IMG/VR virus record: IMGVR_UViG_3300009551_000071
Coordinates: 1-43,931 of that record
Reading direction: 5' to 3' (one strand)
Length of the DNA: 43,931 bases
Source of the DNA: a virus
Positions 30,762 to 39,743 of this stretch are shown here, piece by piece (position 1 is the first letter of the stretch; each line of letters starts with the position of its first letter). The notes under the pieces were generated by a model. It worked only from the letters and a program-made list of their open reading frames with translations. It was not told where the DNA came from and searched no databases. A program made the translations under genes and the position numbers.

Positions 30762-30806
30762 GGGCTGCGCGAAGCGGGTAACTTCGTTGCGGCCCGTTTT
30801 TATTTT
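30762..30806 (+). terminator. Rho-independent terminator
   Basis: GGGCTGCGCGAAG and CTTCGTTGCGGCCC form a stem with small mismatches around a CGGGTAA loop, followed by GTTTTTATTTT. It lies 55 bases before the tail tube start. It separates neck transcripts from tail transcripts, so a new promoter or read-through must feed the tail genes. Confidence 0.7.
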
Positions 30807-30861
30807 ACCCCTCTTTTCAGCCAGTAGGAAATGCAACAGAAGGACACAGGAGCGTCAAATC

Positions 30862-31329
30862 ATGCCATTGAACCCCGTAAACCTTACCGAGTCTGGGATT
30901 CCAGCGGTCGGAACTCAGTTAGCCGTCTCAAACGGCTCCAGCCCGATCACCTATCTCTCGCTTGGTAATCAGGCGAAAATCACCACCAACACAAAGACCG
31001 ATTCCGCAGACACTACCAATCAGGGCGTGGACTGGGATCAGTCGATTCCCACGCTAAAGGTTGGCGGCGAGATCGGCGTCGAGGTTTTCTACATCCCCGA
31101 CTCTCACAACACGGCCAGCTTACTGGGCCACTGTGCGACCGACGGCGATACGCTCCTCGGCATGTTCCTCGCGCAGACCGTTACCGGCTGGCGGCTGACC
31201 TTCCCCGATGGCAAGGGTTGGTTCTTTGACGCCTATGTGCTCGAAGTTCCTGTGACCTCCGACCCCACGGGCAAGGCGCTGATGATCTCGACGAAGATCA
31301 AGATCACTGGTTCGATGGTGCCCTTTTAG
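30862..31329 (+). CDS. Major tail tube protein
   Basis: 155 residues from ATG 30862 after AGGAG. Beta-sandwich composition with many Thr/Gly; KITGSMVPF end and DSADTTNQGVDWDQSIPTLK resemble siphovirus tail tube proteins. Position before chaperones and tape measure is decisive. Polymerises around the tape measure. Confidence 0.82.
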   Translation: MPLNPVNLTESGIPAVGTQLAVSNGSSPITYLSLGNQAKITTNTKTDSADTTNQGVDWDQSIPTLKVGGEIGVEVFYIPDSHNTASLLGHCATDGDTLLGMFLAQTVTGWRLTFPDGKGWFFDAYVLEVPVTSDPTGKALMISTKIKITGSMVPF

Positions 31330-31337
31330 GAGCCATC

Positions 31338-31769
31338 ATGCAGACCAACACGATCGCGGCACCTCCGACAGTGCAAATCGGAGGACGGCCGTACCATGTC
31401 CGTTATTCGACGGGCGCGTTTTATCTTCTCTCCACCTGGGGCATTGACGTCACAGCCGTAGCGCAGACGCTCAACGATAAGTTCCAGAACGGCCACTATA
31501 CCGAAGCGATGTACAAGCTGGCGGCCGCGGGGCTCGGGACTATCGACAAAGAGGGCGACTGGGAGACACTCGGCATCGAACCGCTGAAGCTGGCTGATCG
31601 GCTGAAAGACGGGGAAGCCGCGGCGCTCATGGAAGTTGTCTGGCGGGAATTCTCGGGAAAACTTGGGCTGGTGACGACGACGGCCGGGACGGCTCCAGCT
31701 CCGCTGAATCCCTCGACCGAGACGCCTGGATCCGGCACTGGGCCTTTGGAACCAGCACCGCAGGCTTAG
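31338..31769 (+). CDS. Tail assembly chaperone, short form (gpG-like)
   Basis: 143 residues. Helical N-domain (RPYHVRYSTGAFYLLSTWGI) and a Pro/Thr-rich tail. The class is known from its position between tail tube and tape measure and from the frameshift signal at 31655. It coats and protects the tape measure during tail assembly and is absent from the finished virion. Confidence 0.8.
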   Translation: MQTNTIAAPPTVQIGGRPYHVRYSTGAFYLLSTWGIDVTAVAQTLNDKFQNGHYTEAMYKLAAAGLGTIDKEGDWETLGIEPLKLADRLKDGEAAALMEVVWREFSGKLGLVTTTAGTAPAPLNPSTETPGSGTGPLEPAPQA

Positions 31770-32164
31770 GGCTCACTACCCGGCAGTTCTGGGGCTTGAC
31801 TCCGCGGGAGTTTCAGGCCCTGTATCGGGAGTGGAAGAACCGGAGGGAGTTTGAATGCGCTCAGTTCGCAGACCTTCAGGCAACCATCCACAACGGGCTA
31901 TGGAAGCGCGACGACGGCAAAGTATGGACTCGGGCCATGTTCATGCCGGGCTATGTTCCGCCTCCGATTCAGGACGACTGGCGCACCCAGAAAGCCGTGT
32001 TTGCGGCAATGGCTGCCAAGCGCAACCCGCCATCCCCGGAAGAACGGAAGCAACGCAAACAGGCCGTGAGGGACCGCGCAGAGCGCAGCAAACGTGCTTT
32101 GGAAGCGGCAGCACGTGGAGTCACTGGCGAACAGATTCAACAGATCATGCTCGGAAAGGCTTAA
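31338..32164 (+). CDS. Tail assembly chaperone, long form by -1 frameshift (gpGT-like)
   Basis: Translation to Lys108 (bases 31659-31661), then a one-base slip back, reads on in the -1 frame from 31661 without a stop to 32164, giving about 275 residues. The extension begins after SGK with TWAGDDDGRDG and contains TTRQFWGLTPREFQALYREW, a typical T-domain start, and a basic C-terminus. The -1 frame lacks a good separate start (only TTG 31796, inside the motif), which argues for fusion rather than an independent gene. The T-domain recruits tail tube protein. Confidence 0.8.
31655..31661 (+). promoter_or_regulatory. Slippery heptamer for -1 ribosomal frameshift
   Basis: G GGA AAA in the zero frame (codons TCG GGA AAA) is a canonical X XXY YYZ slippery site of the same class as lambda G-T (GGGAAAG). 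Slipping leads exactly into the frame of the T-domain. Confidence 0.82.
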
Positions 32165-32167
32165 ATC

Positions 32168-34141
32168 ATGGCACGTGAATCAGCGGGTGCAATCTATGTC
32201 TCGATCGACGGCGACAACTCACCATTGCTGGCGAAGTATGCACAGACAGAAGCTCAGAGCCGGGCCGCCGGGCAGCGGATCGCTCAGGGGCTCGGGGCCG
32301 GGTTCCAGCAGGGTACTGGGCTGGTGGATCAGTTCGGGCGCACGGTCCAGTCCACCGTCCCGCCGTTGGTTGAGGCGACCGAAGCGACGGAAGCGCTCGG
32401 GGCGGCAAGCGCCCACACGGTCACGGAGATTCAGGCCATGTCGGGCGCTCTCCGCACGCTCGACGGCAACGGCGGTATCCGTGCCGCGGAGCGGTTTCTG
32501 GCTACCACCTTGGGGCTGGGTGGCGCGGTACAGGCACTCTTCCCAATTATCGGATTGATTGCCGTTGCCGAGTTGCTGGACAAGGTGATCAGCAAGTTCT
32601 CCAAAGCTCATGACCAGAGCGAAGAATTCACCCAGGCGCTGAAGTCCACAGAACAGGCCGCGCGTGGGCTGGTGAACACGCTGGACGACATCAACGTAGA
32701 CAAGATGCGTGATGCCTTTGGGGGAGCTGCGGGGGAGCGCATGCGGGCGGCTGTGCTCGAAATGCAGTCCTTCGACAAGCTCACTGAAGCGGCTGGAAAA
32801 CGCGCTCTCATCAAATCAGCCGGCGAGAACGAAAACTGGATCACGACGGTATTCGGAAAGCCAACGGACATCGCGGCGGTCAAACAGCAGATTGAGCAAC
32901 TGTCCCTTGAATCTCAGGCCCTCGCCGCGCAAGCGGACGAAGCCCGGCGCCACGCGAACGAAGTCACCGGACCCCATGAAGCGCAGGAGGCCGCACGCAA
33001 GGCGGAAGAGGAACGGAAACGGCAGTCCGCCGAACTGAAGCGCGAACAGGAAGAGGCCGCACGGCAGGCCCGGGTCATTATCGAAGGCGTTCGCATTGCG
33101 CGGCGCGAATCCGCTGCCGAAGAAAAGAATCTGATTCGTGAGAACAAAGATGAATTGATGCGCGGGCTGGAAGAAACCAGCCGGGAGTTTGAAAACGATG
33201 AGCGCAATCGCCGGGCTGAAATCGTAGCCGAAACAGCAGCACGGAACCGGGCCAATGAAGAATCCATCCGCGCGGGCGGCGTGCGGCAGGGTTCGGCGGA
33301 TGAAATAGCGCGGCTTCAGGTTGAGCAAACCTATGCGCTCCAGTTGTCCCACACGCGGGCCGAAGAACTTCAGTACGTCAAAGACATCGCGGCATCCGAA
33401 GAGCTGGCACTCCAGCACAAGATAGACGCACTGCAAACGCTGAAGGATTACCAGACACAGAATCTGCTTTACGACGAAGCAAACCGGACGGATCTGGAGG
33501 TGGAGCGGGCGAAAGCGGCTCTCCGAAAGCAGCAGATGGAGGATGCTATGCGCATAGCGACCGCACGGCGCGGGACGCAGATCGGAGCGGGGCTGACTGG
33601 AATCGCGGCTGGTGTGCCGGGACAACTCGGCGGCGCACTCGCAAGCGGCATAACGGGCGGTAACATCGGCCAACAGATCAAACAGGCACTGACCGGCATC
33701 GGAAAGGAAATGATGGGCGACGTTTTCAAAGACCTGATTGCGTCGATCCTCGGCAATTCTCTGGTGACGTTGGCGAACACAGCCAGCGTGGAATTGAATA
33801 CCTTCTGGCTGGCAATCAAAAGCTTTGTCGGTGGGATATTCGGCTTCGCTTCGGGCGGCAGACCTCCGGTAGGCGTCCCGTCTATCGTCGGGGAGCGCGG
33901 GCCGGAACTCTTCATACCTGACGGCCCCGGGCTCATCATCCCCAACACGATGACGCAGAATCTTCTCTCTGGACCATCCGCGAATCTCCTGACAGCCAGC
34001 ATGATCAGCAACTCAAATTCAAGCTCACTCTCGATTGGGTCGTTGCATCTGCACGGGGTTCAGAGTGTGGAGCAGTTCGCGCGGCGGCTCCCGAACGTGC
34101 TGAAGTCGCGGGCGCCCAACTTCTCACCAGCCTCACGGTAA
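32168..34141 (+). CDS. Tape measure protein
   Basis: 657 residues. Long coiled-coil centre (EAARKAEEERKRQSAELKRE), hydrophobic stretches near 115-135 and 515-540, and a C-terminal GFASGGRPPVGVPSIVGERG (about 557-576), which is a common tape-measure ending. Its length sets tail length; at roughly 1.5 angstrom per residue this implies a tail near 100 nm. It may also form the DNA channel in the inner membrane. Confidence 0.9.
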   Translation: MARESAGAIYVSIDGDNSPLLAKYAQTEAQSRAAGQRIAQGLGAGFQQGTGLVDQFGRTVQSTVPPLVEATEATEALGAASAHTVTEIQAMSGALRTLDGNGGIRAAERFLATTLGLGGAVQALFPIIGLIAVAELLDKVISKFSKAHDQSEEFTQALKSTEQAARGLVNTLDDINVDKMRDAFGGAAGERMRAAVLEMQSFDKLTEAAGKRALIKSAGENENWITTVFGKPTDIAAVKQQIEQLSLESQALAAQADEARRHANEVTGPHEAQEAARKAEEERKRQSAELKREQEEAARQARVIIEGVRIARRESAAEEKNLIRENKDELMRGLEETSREFENDERNRRAEIVAETAARNRANEESIRAGGVRQGSADEIARLQVEQTYALQLSHTRAEELQYVKDIAASEELALQHKIDALQTLKDYQTQNLLYDEANRTDLEVERAKAALRKQQMEDAMRIATARRGTQIGAGLTGIAAGVPGQLGGALASGITGGNIGQQIKQALTGIGKEMMGDVFKDLIASILGNSLVTLANTASVELNTFWLAIKSFVGGIFGFASGGRPPVGVPSIVGERGPELFIPDGPGLIIPNTMTQNLLSGPSANLLTASMISNSNSSSLSIGSLHLHGVQSVEQFARRLPNVLKSRAPNFSPASR

Positions 34142-34147
34142 ACAGAA

Positions 34148-37100
34148 ATGGCCTGGAACACCCTCACCTCCGAAGCATCGCTCAAAACCTTCGACAGCCG
34201 TGCGCTGTCACCGGGCAACTATTCCGCGCACATGGAGTGGGCGAACTCGGCAGTGATAAATCAGGGCGTCATGGTGGCGCTGTCGAACGCAGGCCGGGTG
34301 GTTCAGAGCATAACGAATTCGCACACAGACGGCGGCGGATTCACGACATGGACAATCACACTTCCAGATGATAATGCGGCGGGTAATGCTCTTGTGCTTG
34401 ATATGTGGTTCAACGCGGGCACGGCCATTGCTGGCCCCGTGACCGTGAGCGACAGAAACGGCAACACCTGGACCAACGAGGTACTGTCTCACCCAGCATT
34501 TCAGGGCCAGTTCGCTGGAATATTCGTTGCTCTCGGTATTGCGGCCGGCCCAAACACAGTAACAATCACGATGGGGGGGGATCATCCGTTCACGGATCTC
34601 GCCGTGGCCTTGCACGAATACCCCGGCGCAACGGCCGTGCAATCCAGCGTCTACGGATGCGGTGGACTGTTTGGTACGGGAAGCCCTGTAGACGTCACTT
34701 TGACCTCAACCGGCAGCGCAGTGCTTCATCTGGCCGTGGCTCCCGAAACCGCTCTGACTCTGGTGAGTGGCGGTGGATTCGTGGGATGCACTCCAGCGTG
34801 GCTCATGATCTACGAGGGGGAGCCTGCCGAGGCGAATGCCTGGGTAGATCAATCCCATCGCCTGCATGTCTCGGAGTCCATCTCGATCTCATGGATTGTG
34901 CGGCAGCGCGGAACCGCGAAAGTCCCGCTGATAATCAGCGGCGACGACGATTACATGCCTACCATCGGCTCTCAGGTCTGCCTCTGGGACATCACCGAAA
35001 CCGATGACTTTGAGGTATTCAGCGGGACGATTGACGATCTTGAGGTGAAGTGGTTCGGTCAGGATGGGACTAAGGTTGTCACACTCACATGTGTTTCGCT
35101 GGAGCAGGTCTTCGATACGATCCGGCTGCCAAATCTCCTGTTCGAGAACAAAACGGCGGGATTCATTTTCACTACGCTGTTCGCCTATGCTGCCGGATCT
35201 CCAGTAACACTCGGAACCGTGGATGCGGGCGCGACAATCGCCAATTTCGCTATCTCGGATTTCCCGTCAATCAGCGATGCGTTTACGCGGCTGGCTACGC
35301 TCTCGGAGTACGTCTGGGGCGTGGACCCAGGAACCGGCGCGGCTTACTTCACGCCGCCGAATACAGCACCTTCCCCGTTCACGCTTGCGGCCACGGATGT
35401 ACTGTGGGAGCAGTTCACTTTCAAAGAAGAGCGGCACGATTACCGGAACTGGCAAGCAATCAAGATCCCCGATAACGTGGCCGTTCAGTCAAAGGAATAT
35501 TTCGACGGAGCCGGGCAGTCGAATTTCACGACACTGCGGCCGATCGCGCAGATCACAAATGCGTGGCTCACGCAAAACACGGCGAATATCGCAATCGGAA
35601 CTTTCACTGGGCAGCCGTCGCCGGGAGACACCATCTCTTTCGGATTCACTTCGGGCTGGACCGCAAGCGCGGCGATCGGGATGGATCAAATTATCGTCGA
35701 TGGCAACGGCTACGCGCAGAAATGCACGGTGCCGGGAACCACGGGATTAACAGAGCCTTCCTGGGTGGAGCTGTACGGCGAATTCACGACGGACAACACG
35801 GTCCAGTGGCAGAATCAGGGCATCGCCGGTTTCGGATCGGGGCTTGTCGCCGCCTACACCTTCGTGACGGCGCTGGACAATACGCAGTTCGGCCAGGTTC
35901 TCATCGGGGCGAACCTTGCGGCGACGATTCAGAATCTCGCGGATGCCATCAACTCAATTCAGGCACAGGCCGGAATTACATTCTCGCTGCCCACGTGGGA
36001 AAACCCGGAAGTCAATGCGGACGAGCCGCCGACCTCAACGCAGATCACCGTCCGAAGCAAGCCTGTGGGCGCCGGGTTCGTGACGGCCGTCAGCGAGTCT
36101 TGTGCCAACTTCTCGTGGGACCGGGCCAACACGAGCGGTGGGGTGACGACATTCGGTACCGATGTGATCACGTTTGGAGTCCGCGGGCAGACCGCCGGCG
36201 GACCGATCTTCACGATTGTCTATACGCCGGGCAGTAATATCATTTCGAGCGCAACTCCACTGGACGTGGGCAACCGTCTGGCAGTTCAGTATCAGGCTTC
36301 TGACGCTGGATATATTCGCGTGGAAAATTCAGACGATGTGGCGCAGCGCGCATTGATAGAAAGCGGGACCGGAAAGTATCAACAGACCTCGAGCGACGAT
36401 CAGGCATTGACATTGCCGGAAGCTCTGCAGCTCGCGCAACAGCAGCTCGCGGCCTTCGGGGTGATCCCGCAGACCTTCCAATTTACTACGATGCGGGCGG
36501 GGCTCTACGTGGGCCAGGTGCTGGCAATTTCGATGGACAATCCGGTAGGGCTCAATGCGATCCTCGGAGCCGGTCCAGCTGGCCCGACCGACTATACGGC
36601 GACCCAAGTTCCAACCGGAGGCACGGAGCCGTGGGGTATCTGCTACGACGGCAACGGCCACGTGTGGAGTTGTGACACCGTAGCCGGCGCAATCCTGAAA
36701 ATAGACGTTGCAACGCAGACGGTGATAGATACGGTTGCAATCCCCGGGGGCGATGCGCGGGGATGCTGCTACGACGCAGGAACCAATACCGTCTGGGCTG
36801 TTTGCAATGGCGGGGACACGGTGACAAAGATCGATGCCACCTCGGATGCAATCATCGGAACCTATGCGATCGGCAGCGGCGGAACGGGATTGATCTCGGA
36901 CGGCACGCGCATATGGATCTGCAATCACAACGACAATACGGTCACGGTTCTATTAGCCGCGGATGGGAGTCTGGTGGCGACGGTCGGGGTTGGCGGCGGC
37001 CCGAATGATATCTGTTTCGATGGAACGAATCTATGGACCGTCAACCAAGGCGGAAACAGCGTCACGAAGATCACGGCGAGTACCCAGGCGGTTGTGGGAA

Positions 37101-37936
37101 CCTACACGGTCGGAAACCAGCCCACCGGCATAGCGTTCGACGGGACGGATATATGGGTGACTGACGGCGGATACACAACTACATTTCTACAATCGCTCGA
37201 ACGGATCAACGCCGGGACCGGATCAGTGTCAAACACCTACGCGCTAGGCGACGATGGCACGCTGGATTCATTCGCGGGGCTGGCGTGGGATTCCTCGACA
37301 GGGATTCTCTGGATGTGCAACGCACGCGGAGGCCCGGGAAACAATCTGATCTATGCGGTAGATGTTTCCACCGGGACGATTGCCGCGACTTACGACGGAT
37401 ACCCGGGTGGCGCGCCTTTCCTTGTGTGCATCGCGGGTACTTCAGTCTGGGCATCGAATAACAATTTCGGTTTCCTGACGGAACTGATTCCCGCACAGGG
37501 CACAAGCTGGTTCATTCAGGAGATTCAGGCGGAAGTGGTCCCAGTGTACGGCGAGAATGGGGAATCAAATCGCTGGCTCCCGGGCGGAGGTCATTTCCGC
37601 TACACGGTGACGTGCATCGATGTGGCGCAGATCGGCTCATGGATTGATTTCTGGCTCGGGCTGGGCGGTGGATCTTCATCCGGCGGCGGTTCGTTCTCTG
37701 GCTCGGGTGCCCTCGGGCCGGGAGGTGGCGGCGGCAGTTCCTACTCGCAGACCTTTACCGGCGTCACCACGCTGACAGTTACGCATGGACTTAACACGGA
37801 GAACGTGGTGGTATCGGTCTACGACGGCAGCGGGAATATGATTATCCCGTCGAGTGTGCAGATCACCGGAGCAAACACAGTGGATCTGGTGTTTGGAGTG
37901 GCGACGGATGGCAGAGTAGTGGTGCTGGGAGGCTAA
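34148..37936 (+). CDS. Large tail protein with inserted seven-bladed beta-propeller
   Basis: 1262 residues. About 1-800 is a tail/baseplate-hub type protein ([20 protein letters not shown], then [20 protein letters not shown]). [19 protein letters not shown] near 785 and [17 protein letters not shown] near 1118 normally adjoin in such proteins; between them lie about 300 residues with seven repeats of the YncE/NHL type (for example [37 protein letters not shown]). The C-terminus is Gly/Ser-rich and ends in a small beta domain ([20 protein letters not shown]). Likely tip protein with a displayed binding domain. Confidence 0.8.
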   Translation: MAWNTLTSEASLKTFDSRALSPGNYSAHMEWANSAVINQGVMVALSNAGRVVQSITNSHTDGGGFTTWTITLPDDNAAGNALVLDMWFNAGTAIAGPVTVSDRNGNTWTNEVLSHPAFQGQFAGIFVALGIAAGPNTVTITMGGDHPFTDLAVALHEYPGATAVQSSVYGCGGLFGTGSPVDVTLTSTGSAVLHLAVAPETALTLVSGGGFVGCTPAWLMIYEGEPAEANAWVDQSHRLHVSESISISWIVRQRGTAKVPLIISGDDDYMPTIGSQVCLWDITETDDFEVFSGTIDDLEVKWFGQDGTKVVTLTCVSLEQVFDTIRLPNLLFENKTAGFIFTTLFAYAAGSPVTLGTVDAGATIANFAISDFPSISDAFTRLATLSEYVWGVDPGTGAAYFTPPNTAPSPFTLAATDVLWEQFTFKEERHDYRNWQAIKIPDNVAVQSKEYFDGAGQSNFTTLRPIAQITNAWLTQNTANIAIGTFTGQPSPGDTISFGFTSGWTASAAIGMDQIIVDGNGYAQKCTVPGTTGLTEPSWVELYGEFTTDNTVQWQNQGIAGFGSGLVAAYTFVTALDNTQFGQVLIGANLAATIQNLADAINSIQAQAGITFSLPTWENPEVNADEPPTSTQITVRSKPVGAGFVTAVSESCANFSWDRANTSGGVTTFGTDVITFGVRGQTAGGPIFTIVYTPGSNIISSATPLDVGNRLAVQYQASDAGYIRVENSDDVAQRALIESGTGKYQQTSSDDQALTLPEALQLAQQQLAAFGVIPQTFQFTTMRAGLYVGQVLAISMDNPVGLNAILGAGPAGPTDYTATQVPTGGTEPWGICYDGNGHVWSCDTVAGAILKIDVATQTVIDTVAIPGGDARGCCYDAGTNTVWAVCNGGDTVTKIDATSDAIIGTYAIGSGGTGLISDGTRIWICNHNDNTVTVLLAADGSLVATVGVGGGPNDICFDGTNLWTVNQGGNSVTKITASTQAVVGTYTVGNQPTGIAFDGTDIWVTDGGYTTTFLQSLERINAGTGSVSNTYALGDDGTLDSFAGLAWDSSTGILWMCNARGGPGNNLIYAVDVSTGTIAATYDGYPGGAPFLVCIAGTSVWASNNNFGFLTELIPAQGTSWFIQEIQAEVVPVYGENGESNRWLPGGGHFRYTVTCIDVAQIGSWIDFWLGLGGGSSSGGGSFSGSGALGPGGGGGSSYSQTFTGVTTLTVTHGLNTENVVVSVYDGSGNMIIPSSVQITGANTVDLVFGVATDGRVVVLGG

Positions 37937-37941
37937 GACGA

Positions 37942-38973
37942 ATGACGAAACGAGAGCGCAGTTTTGGGATGCTGATTTTCGCTGTGATATTCGCGGCGTG
38001 CCTTTGGTCCGCAGTTGTCAATGGATGGCTGGATTTCACTCAGATGACCGCGCCCAGCGCGCCGGGAAGCGGATACGGGCGCGTCTACGTGTCCAGCGGA
38101 GCAAGTGGATTGCTCGGGTGCAAGCTGCCCAGCGGACTGAGTTGCATGCCAACATCAACCGGAGCGACAGGGCCGACAGGCGCAACGGGTCCGACTGGGG
38201 CCACGGGAGCCACGGGGGTTACGGGTGCCACTGGTCCCACGGGAGCTACCGGAGTCACTGGGGCGACCGGCGCTACGGGGACAACAGGTGCGACGGGGGC
38301 AACCGGAGCGACAGGGTCTTCGATCACGCTCCAGACCAATGGGACAAACAACGGCTCTCAGTCAGTGCTGAATCTCAAAGCCGGAACAAACATGACGCTG
38401 ACTGATAACGGCTCAGGTCAGATCACATTCGACGCGGCGGGGGGCGGCGGGGGCGGTGGGCTAACTCAATTGGCGCAAACCACGGTTGCGGGAAGCTCGA
38501 CCAACTCGATCACATTTTCCACGATTTCAGGGTCGTATTCCAATCTTGAGATTTGGGTTATGGCGCGCTCCGATCTGGCATCTAATCATCTGGCCACGAT
38601 GTACATACAATTCAACACCGACACAGCCGCGCATTACAATCACTCCGTTATCTATGCTGGCGGTTCAGGCGTGGGACAGTTCAATTCAACGTCCACGGCG
38701 CAACCTGAAATTTTCAACATACCGGCTGCGAGTGCCAGTGCGAACGTAGCTGCTGGAGTGGTGATTTACATCCCAGCCTACGCAGGTACGACATTTTACA
38801 AGAATGCGACTGCTCCGGGGTACACTCCGGATTTTTCCAGCGGTCAGGTTGTCGCTCTTGAAAACGCTCAATGGTCCTCCACGGCGGCTGTTACGTCGGT
38901 TACGCTGGGGCTTCAAAATGCTACCGCGCACTTTGTGGCCGGATCAGTATTCACGCTCTACGGGCTACAGTAA
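37942..38973 (+). CDS. Collagen-like tail fibre protein
   Basis: 343 residues. N-terminal hydrophobic segment 8-29 ([20 protein letters not shown]) may be a membrane anchor or fibre attachment helix. Residues 74-125 are 17 Gly-X-Thr triplets, mostly GAT and GPT, giving a collagen-like triple helix with Thr always in the third place. A glycine run (about 168-174) and a 170-residue beta domain follow, probably the receptor-binding tip. In Bacillus BclA, Thr of such triplets carries glycans. The last structural gene of the long late operon. Confidence 0.8.
   Translation: MTKRERSFGMLIFAVIFAACLWSAVVNGWLDFTQMTAPSAPGSGYGRVYVSSGASGLLGCKLPSGLSCMPTSTGATGPTGATGPTGATGATGVTGATGPTGATGVTGATGATGTTGATGATGATGSSITLQTNGTNNGSQSVLNLKAGTNMTLTDNGSGQITFDAAGGGGGGGLTQLAQTTVAGSSTNSITFSTISGSYSNLEIWVMARSDLASNHLATMYIQFNTDTAAHYNHSVIYAGGSGVGQFNSTSTAQPEIFNIPAASASANVAAGVVIYIPAYAGTTFYKNATAPGYTPDFSSGQVVALENAQWSSTAAVTSVTLGLQNATAHFVAGSVFTLYGLQ
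38161..38316 (+). repeat. Collagen-like Gly-X-Thr coding repeat
   Basis: Seventeen 9-bp units encoding Gly-(Ala/Pro/Val/Thr)-Thr plus a final Gly. Third bases vary widely (GGA GCG ACA, GGG CCG ACA, GGG GCC ACG), so the repeat is kept at protein rather than DNA level. Confidence 0.9.
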
Positions 38974-38999
38974 CGCTCTAACGTGGTATCATTTCCGGC
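38969..38999 (+). promoter_or_regulatory. Promoter with tandem 8-bp operator repeats
   Basis: Octads AGTAACGC, TCTAACGT, GGTATCAT (38969-38992); the third holds the -10 TATCAT (38987-38992), 7 nt before ATG 39000. No good -35. Same register as at 8710 and 16169. Confidence 0.6.
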
Positions 39000-39290
39000 A
39001 TGTCAGCAACCAACACAATCAATCAGATCACAGCGGCGGAACTCCAGTATGCTCCCGCCGTTCTCGCAGGCGTCCAGGCGGCGGAAGTCTCCGGGGCATC
39101 GGGTTCCGCGAAGGCTCAGGCTGTCATTGACGGCATCATGACGGGCGCGGGCGCTCTCGCTCAGACGCAGGGCATTCCGCCATCGGTAAGCGGTATCGCC
39201 GCGCTGGTGAACCTCACAGTGTCAATCCTGAACGCTTTGGGCGTATTCCGCAAAAAGAGCCAGCCAGTTGCAGCCGCGCCGGGAGCCTGA
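39000..39290 (+). CDS. Small hydrophobic-ended protein, possible holin
   Basis: 96 residues, Ala-rich. One helix around 60-80 (SGIAALVNLTVSILNALGVF) is mildly hydrophobic and is followed by KKSQ; the N-terminal part is an amphipathic helix. Proteins of this type occur near the end of phage late operons and could be a holin or a small structural protein; the sequence does not decide. Has its own regulated promoter and is followed by a terminator. Confidence 0.55.
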   Translation: MSATNTINQITAAELQYAPAVLAGVQAAEVSGASGSAKAQAVIDGIMTGAGALAQTQGIPPSVSGIAALVNLTVSILNALGVFRKKSQPVAAAPGA

Positions 39291-39336
39291 TACGATTTCA
39301 GCAATGCAGTAAACTCTCAAATCAATCCATAGCCTG

Positions 39337-39384
39337 AACGGGCTGTTCGTAAACTCCGGGGGGAGCACCGGCAGCCCGTTTTTG
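39337..39384 (+). terminator. Rho-independent terminator of the late operon
   Basis: AACGGGCTG (39337-39345) and CAGCCCGTT (39372-39380) pair perfectly over 9 bp, with an inner CCGG/CCGG that can shorten the loop, followed by TTTTG. The T-run overlaps the -35 of the next promoter. Confidence 0.75.
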
Positions 39385-39418
39385 CTTTACAACGTTGTAA
39401 TGGTGCATAATAGTTGCC
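39382..39418 (+). promoter_or_regulatory. Promoter with palindromic operator
   Basis: TTGCTT (39382-39387), 18-bp spacer, CATAAT (39406-39411), then 7 nt to ATG 39419. The spacer begins with TACAACGTTGTA (39388-39399), a perfect 12-bp palindrome and the clearest form of the shared operator. Likely autoregulated by the encoded protein. Confidence 0.7.
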
Positions 39419-39628
39419 ATGGCCAAACCCGAAGCAAAAGACGAAGTTCGCGCAACCGTATACTTTGACCGCAAGACGCATCGCCGCATGTGGGAGCTGG
39501 CCGATGACATCGCAGACGAGCGCCGCCGGGCCGGAACCAAGGGACCAAAGGTAACGCTATCTCTGGTTATCATTGAGGCGTGCGAAGCTCTGCTGGCATC
39601 CCGCAAGCCGAAGCGCAAAGCAGCGTAA
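39419..39628 (+). CDS. Small DNA-binding regulator, ribbon-helix-helix-like
   Basis: 69 residues. A short beta strand (VRATVYFDRK) followed by two helices (THRRMWELADDIADE, then TLSLVIIEACEALLAS) fits the ribbon-helix-helix fold, with a basic tail KPKRKAA. Such proteins bind tandem short repeats as dimers. Its promoter carries the best copy of the operator found at several other promoters, so it is the leading candidate for that regulator. Leaderless by position of its -10 box. Family call is by fold pattern, not by close similarity. Confidence 0.65.
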   Translation: MAKPEAKDEVRATVYFDRKTHRRMWELADDIADERRRAGTKGPKVTLSLVIIEACEALLASRKPKRKAA

Positions 39629-39644
39629 GCCAATAGTTAACACT

Positions 39645-39665
39645 GAATTATTTTCAAAATAATTC
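39645..39665. repeat. AT-rich 21-bp perfect palindrome
   Basis: GAATTATTTT and AAAATAATTC are perfect complements around one C. Strikingly AT-rich in a G+C-rich genome, 20 bp before the -35 of the early promoter. Its right end and the following GAT (AATAATTCGAT) recur at 551-561. Could be an operator, an UP-like element or part of an origin. Confidence 0.6.
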
Positions 39666-39684
39666 GATATTTCGCATTTAGCTA

Positions 39685-39714
39685 TTGCAACGCTGTAACG
39701 TTGTAGTGTATTCT
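39685..39714 (+). promoter_or_regulatory. Early operon promoter with tandem operator repeats
   Basis: TTGCAA (39685-39690), 18-bp spacer, TATTCT (39709-39714). The spacer holds octads TGCAACGC, TGTAACGT and TGTAGTGT (39686-39709). Unlike the sister promoters it has a leader of about 22 nt with a hairpin. TAGTGT at 39704 would be the -10 in the common register. Confidence 0.65.
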
Positions 39715-39718
39715 GGTC

Positions 39719-39738
39719 TTGTCGCTGGGAGGCGACAA
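39719..39738 (+). promoter_or_regulatory. Leader hairpin over the ribosome site
   Basis: TTGTCGC and GCGACAA pair perfectly around TGGGAG. The GGGAGG purine run lies in the loop and stem, so folding could regulate translation of the gene at 39744. Confidence 0.5.
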
Positions 39739-39743
39739 CCAGA

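Noticed and set aside
38161-38316. Short tandem repeat considered as a CRISPR-like array
   Set aside because: Units are 9 bp, in frame, without spacers, and encode Gly-X-Thr triplets.
38085-38351. Minus-strand Pro-Val-Ala repeat frame
   Set aside because: Only the reverse reading of the collagen-like repeat.
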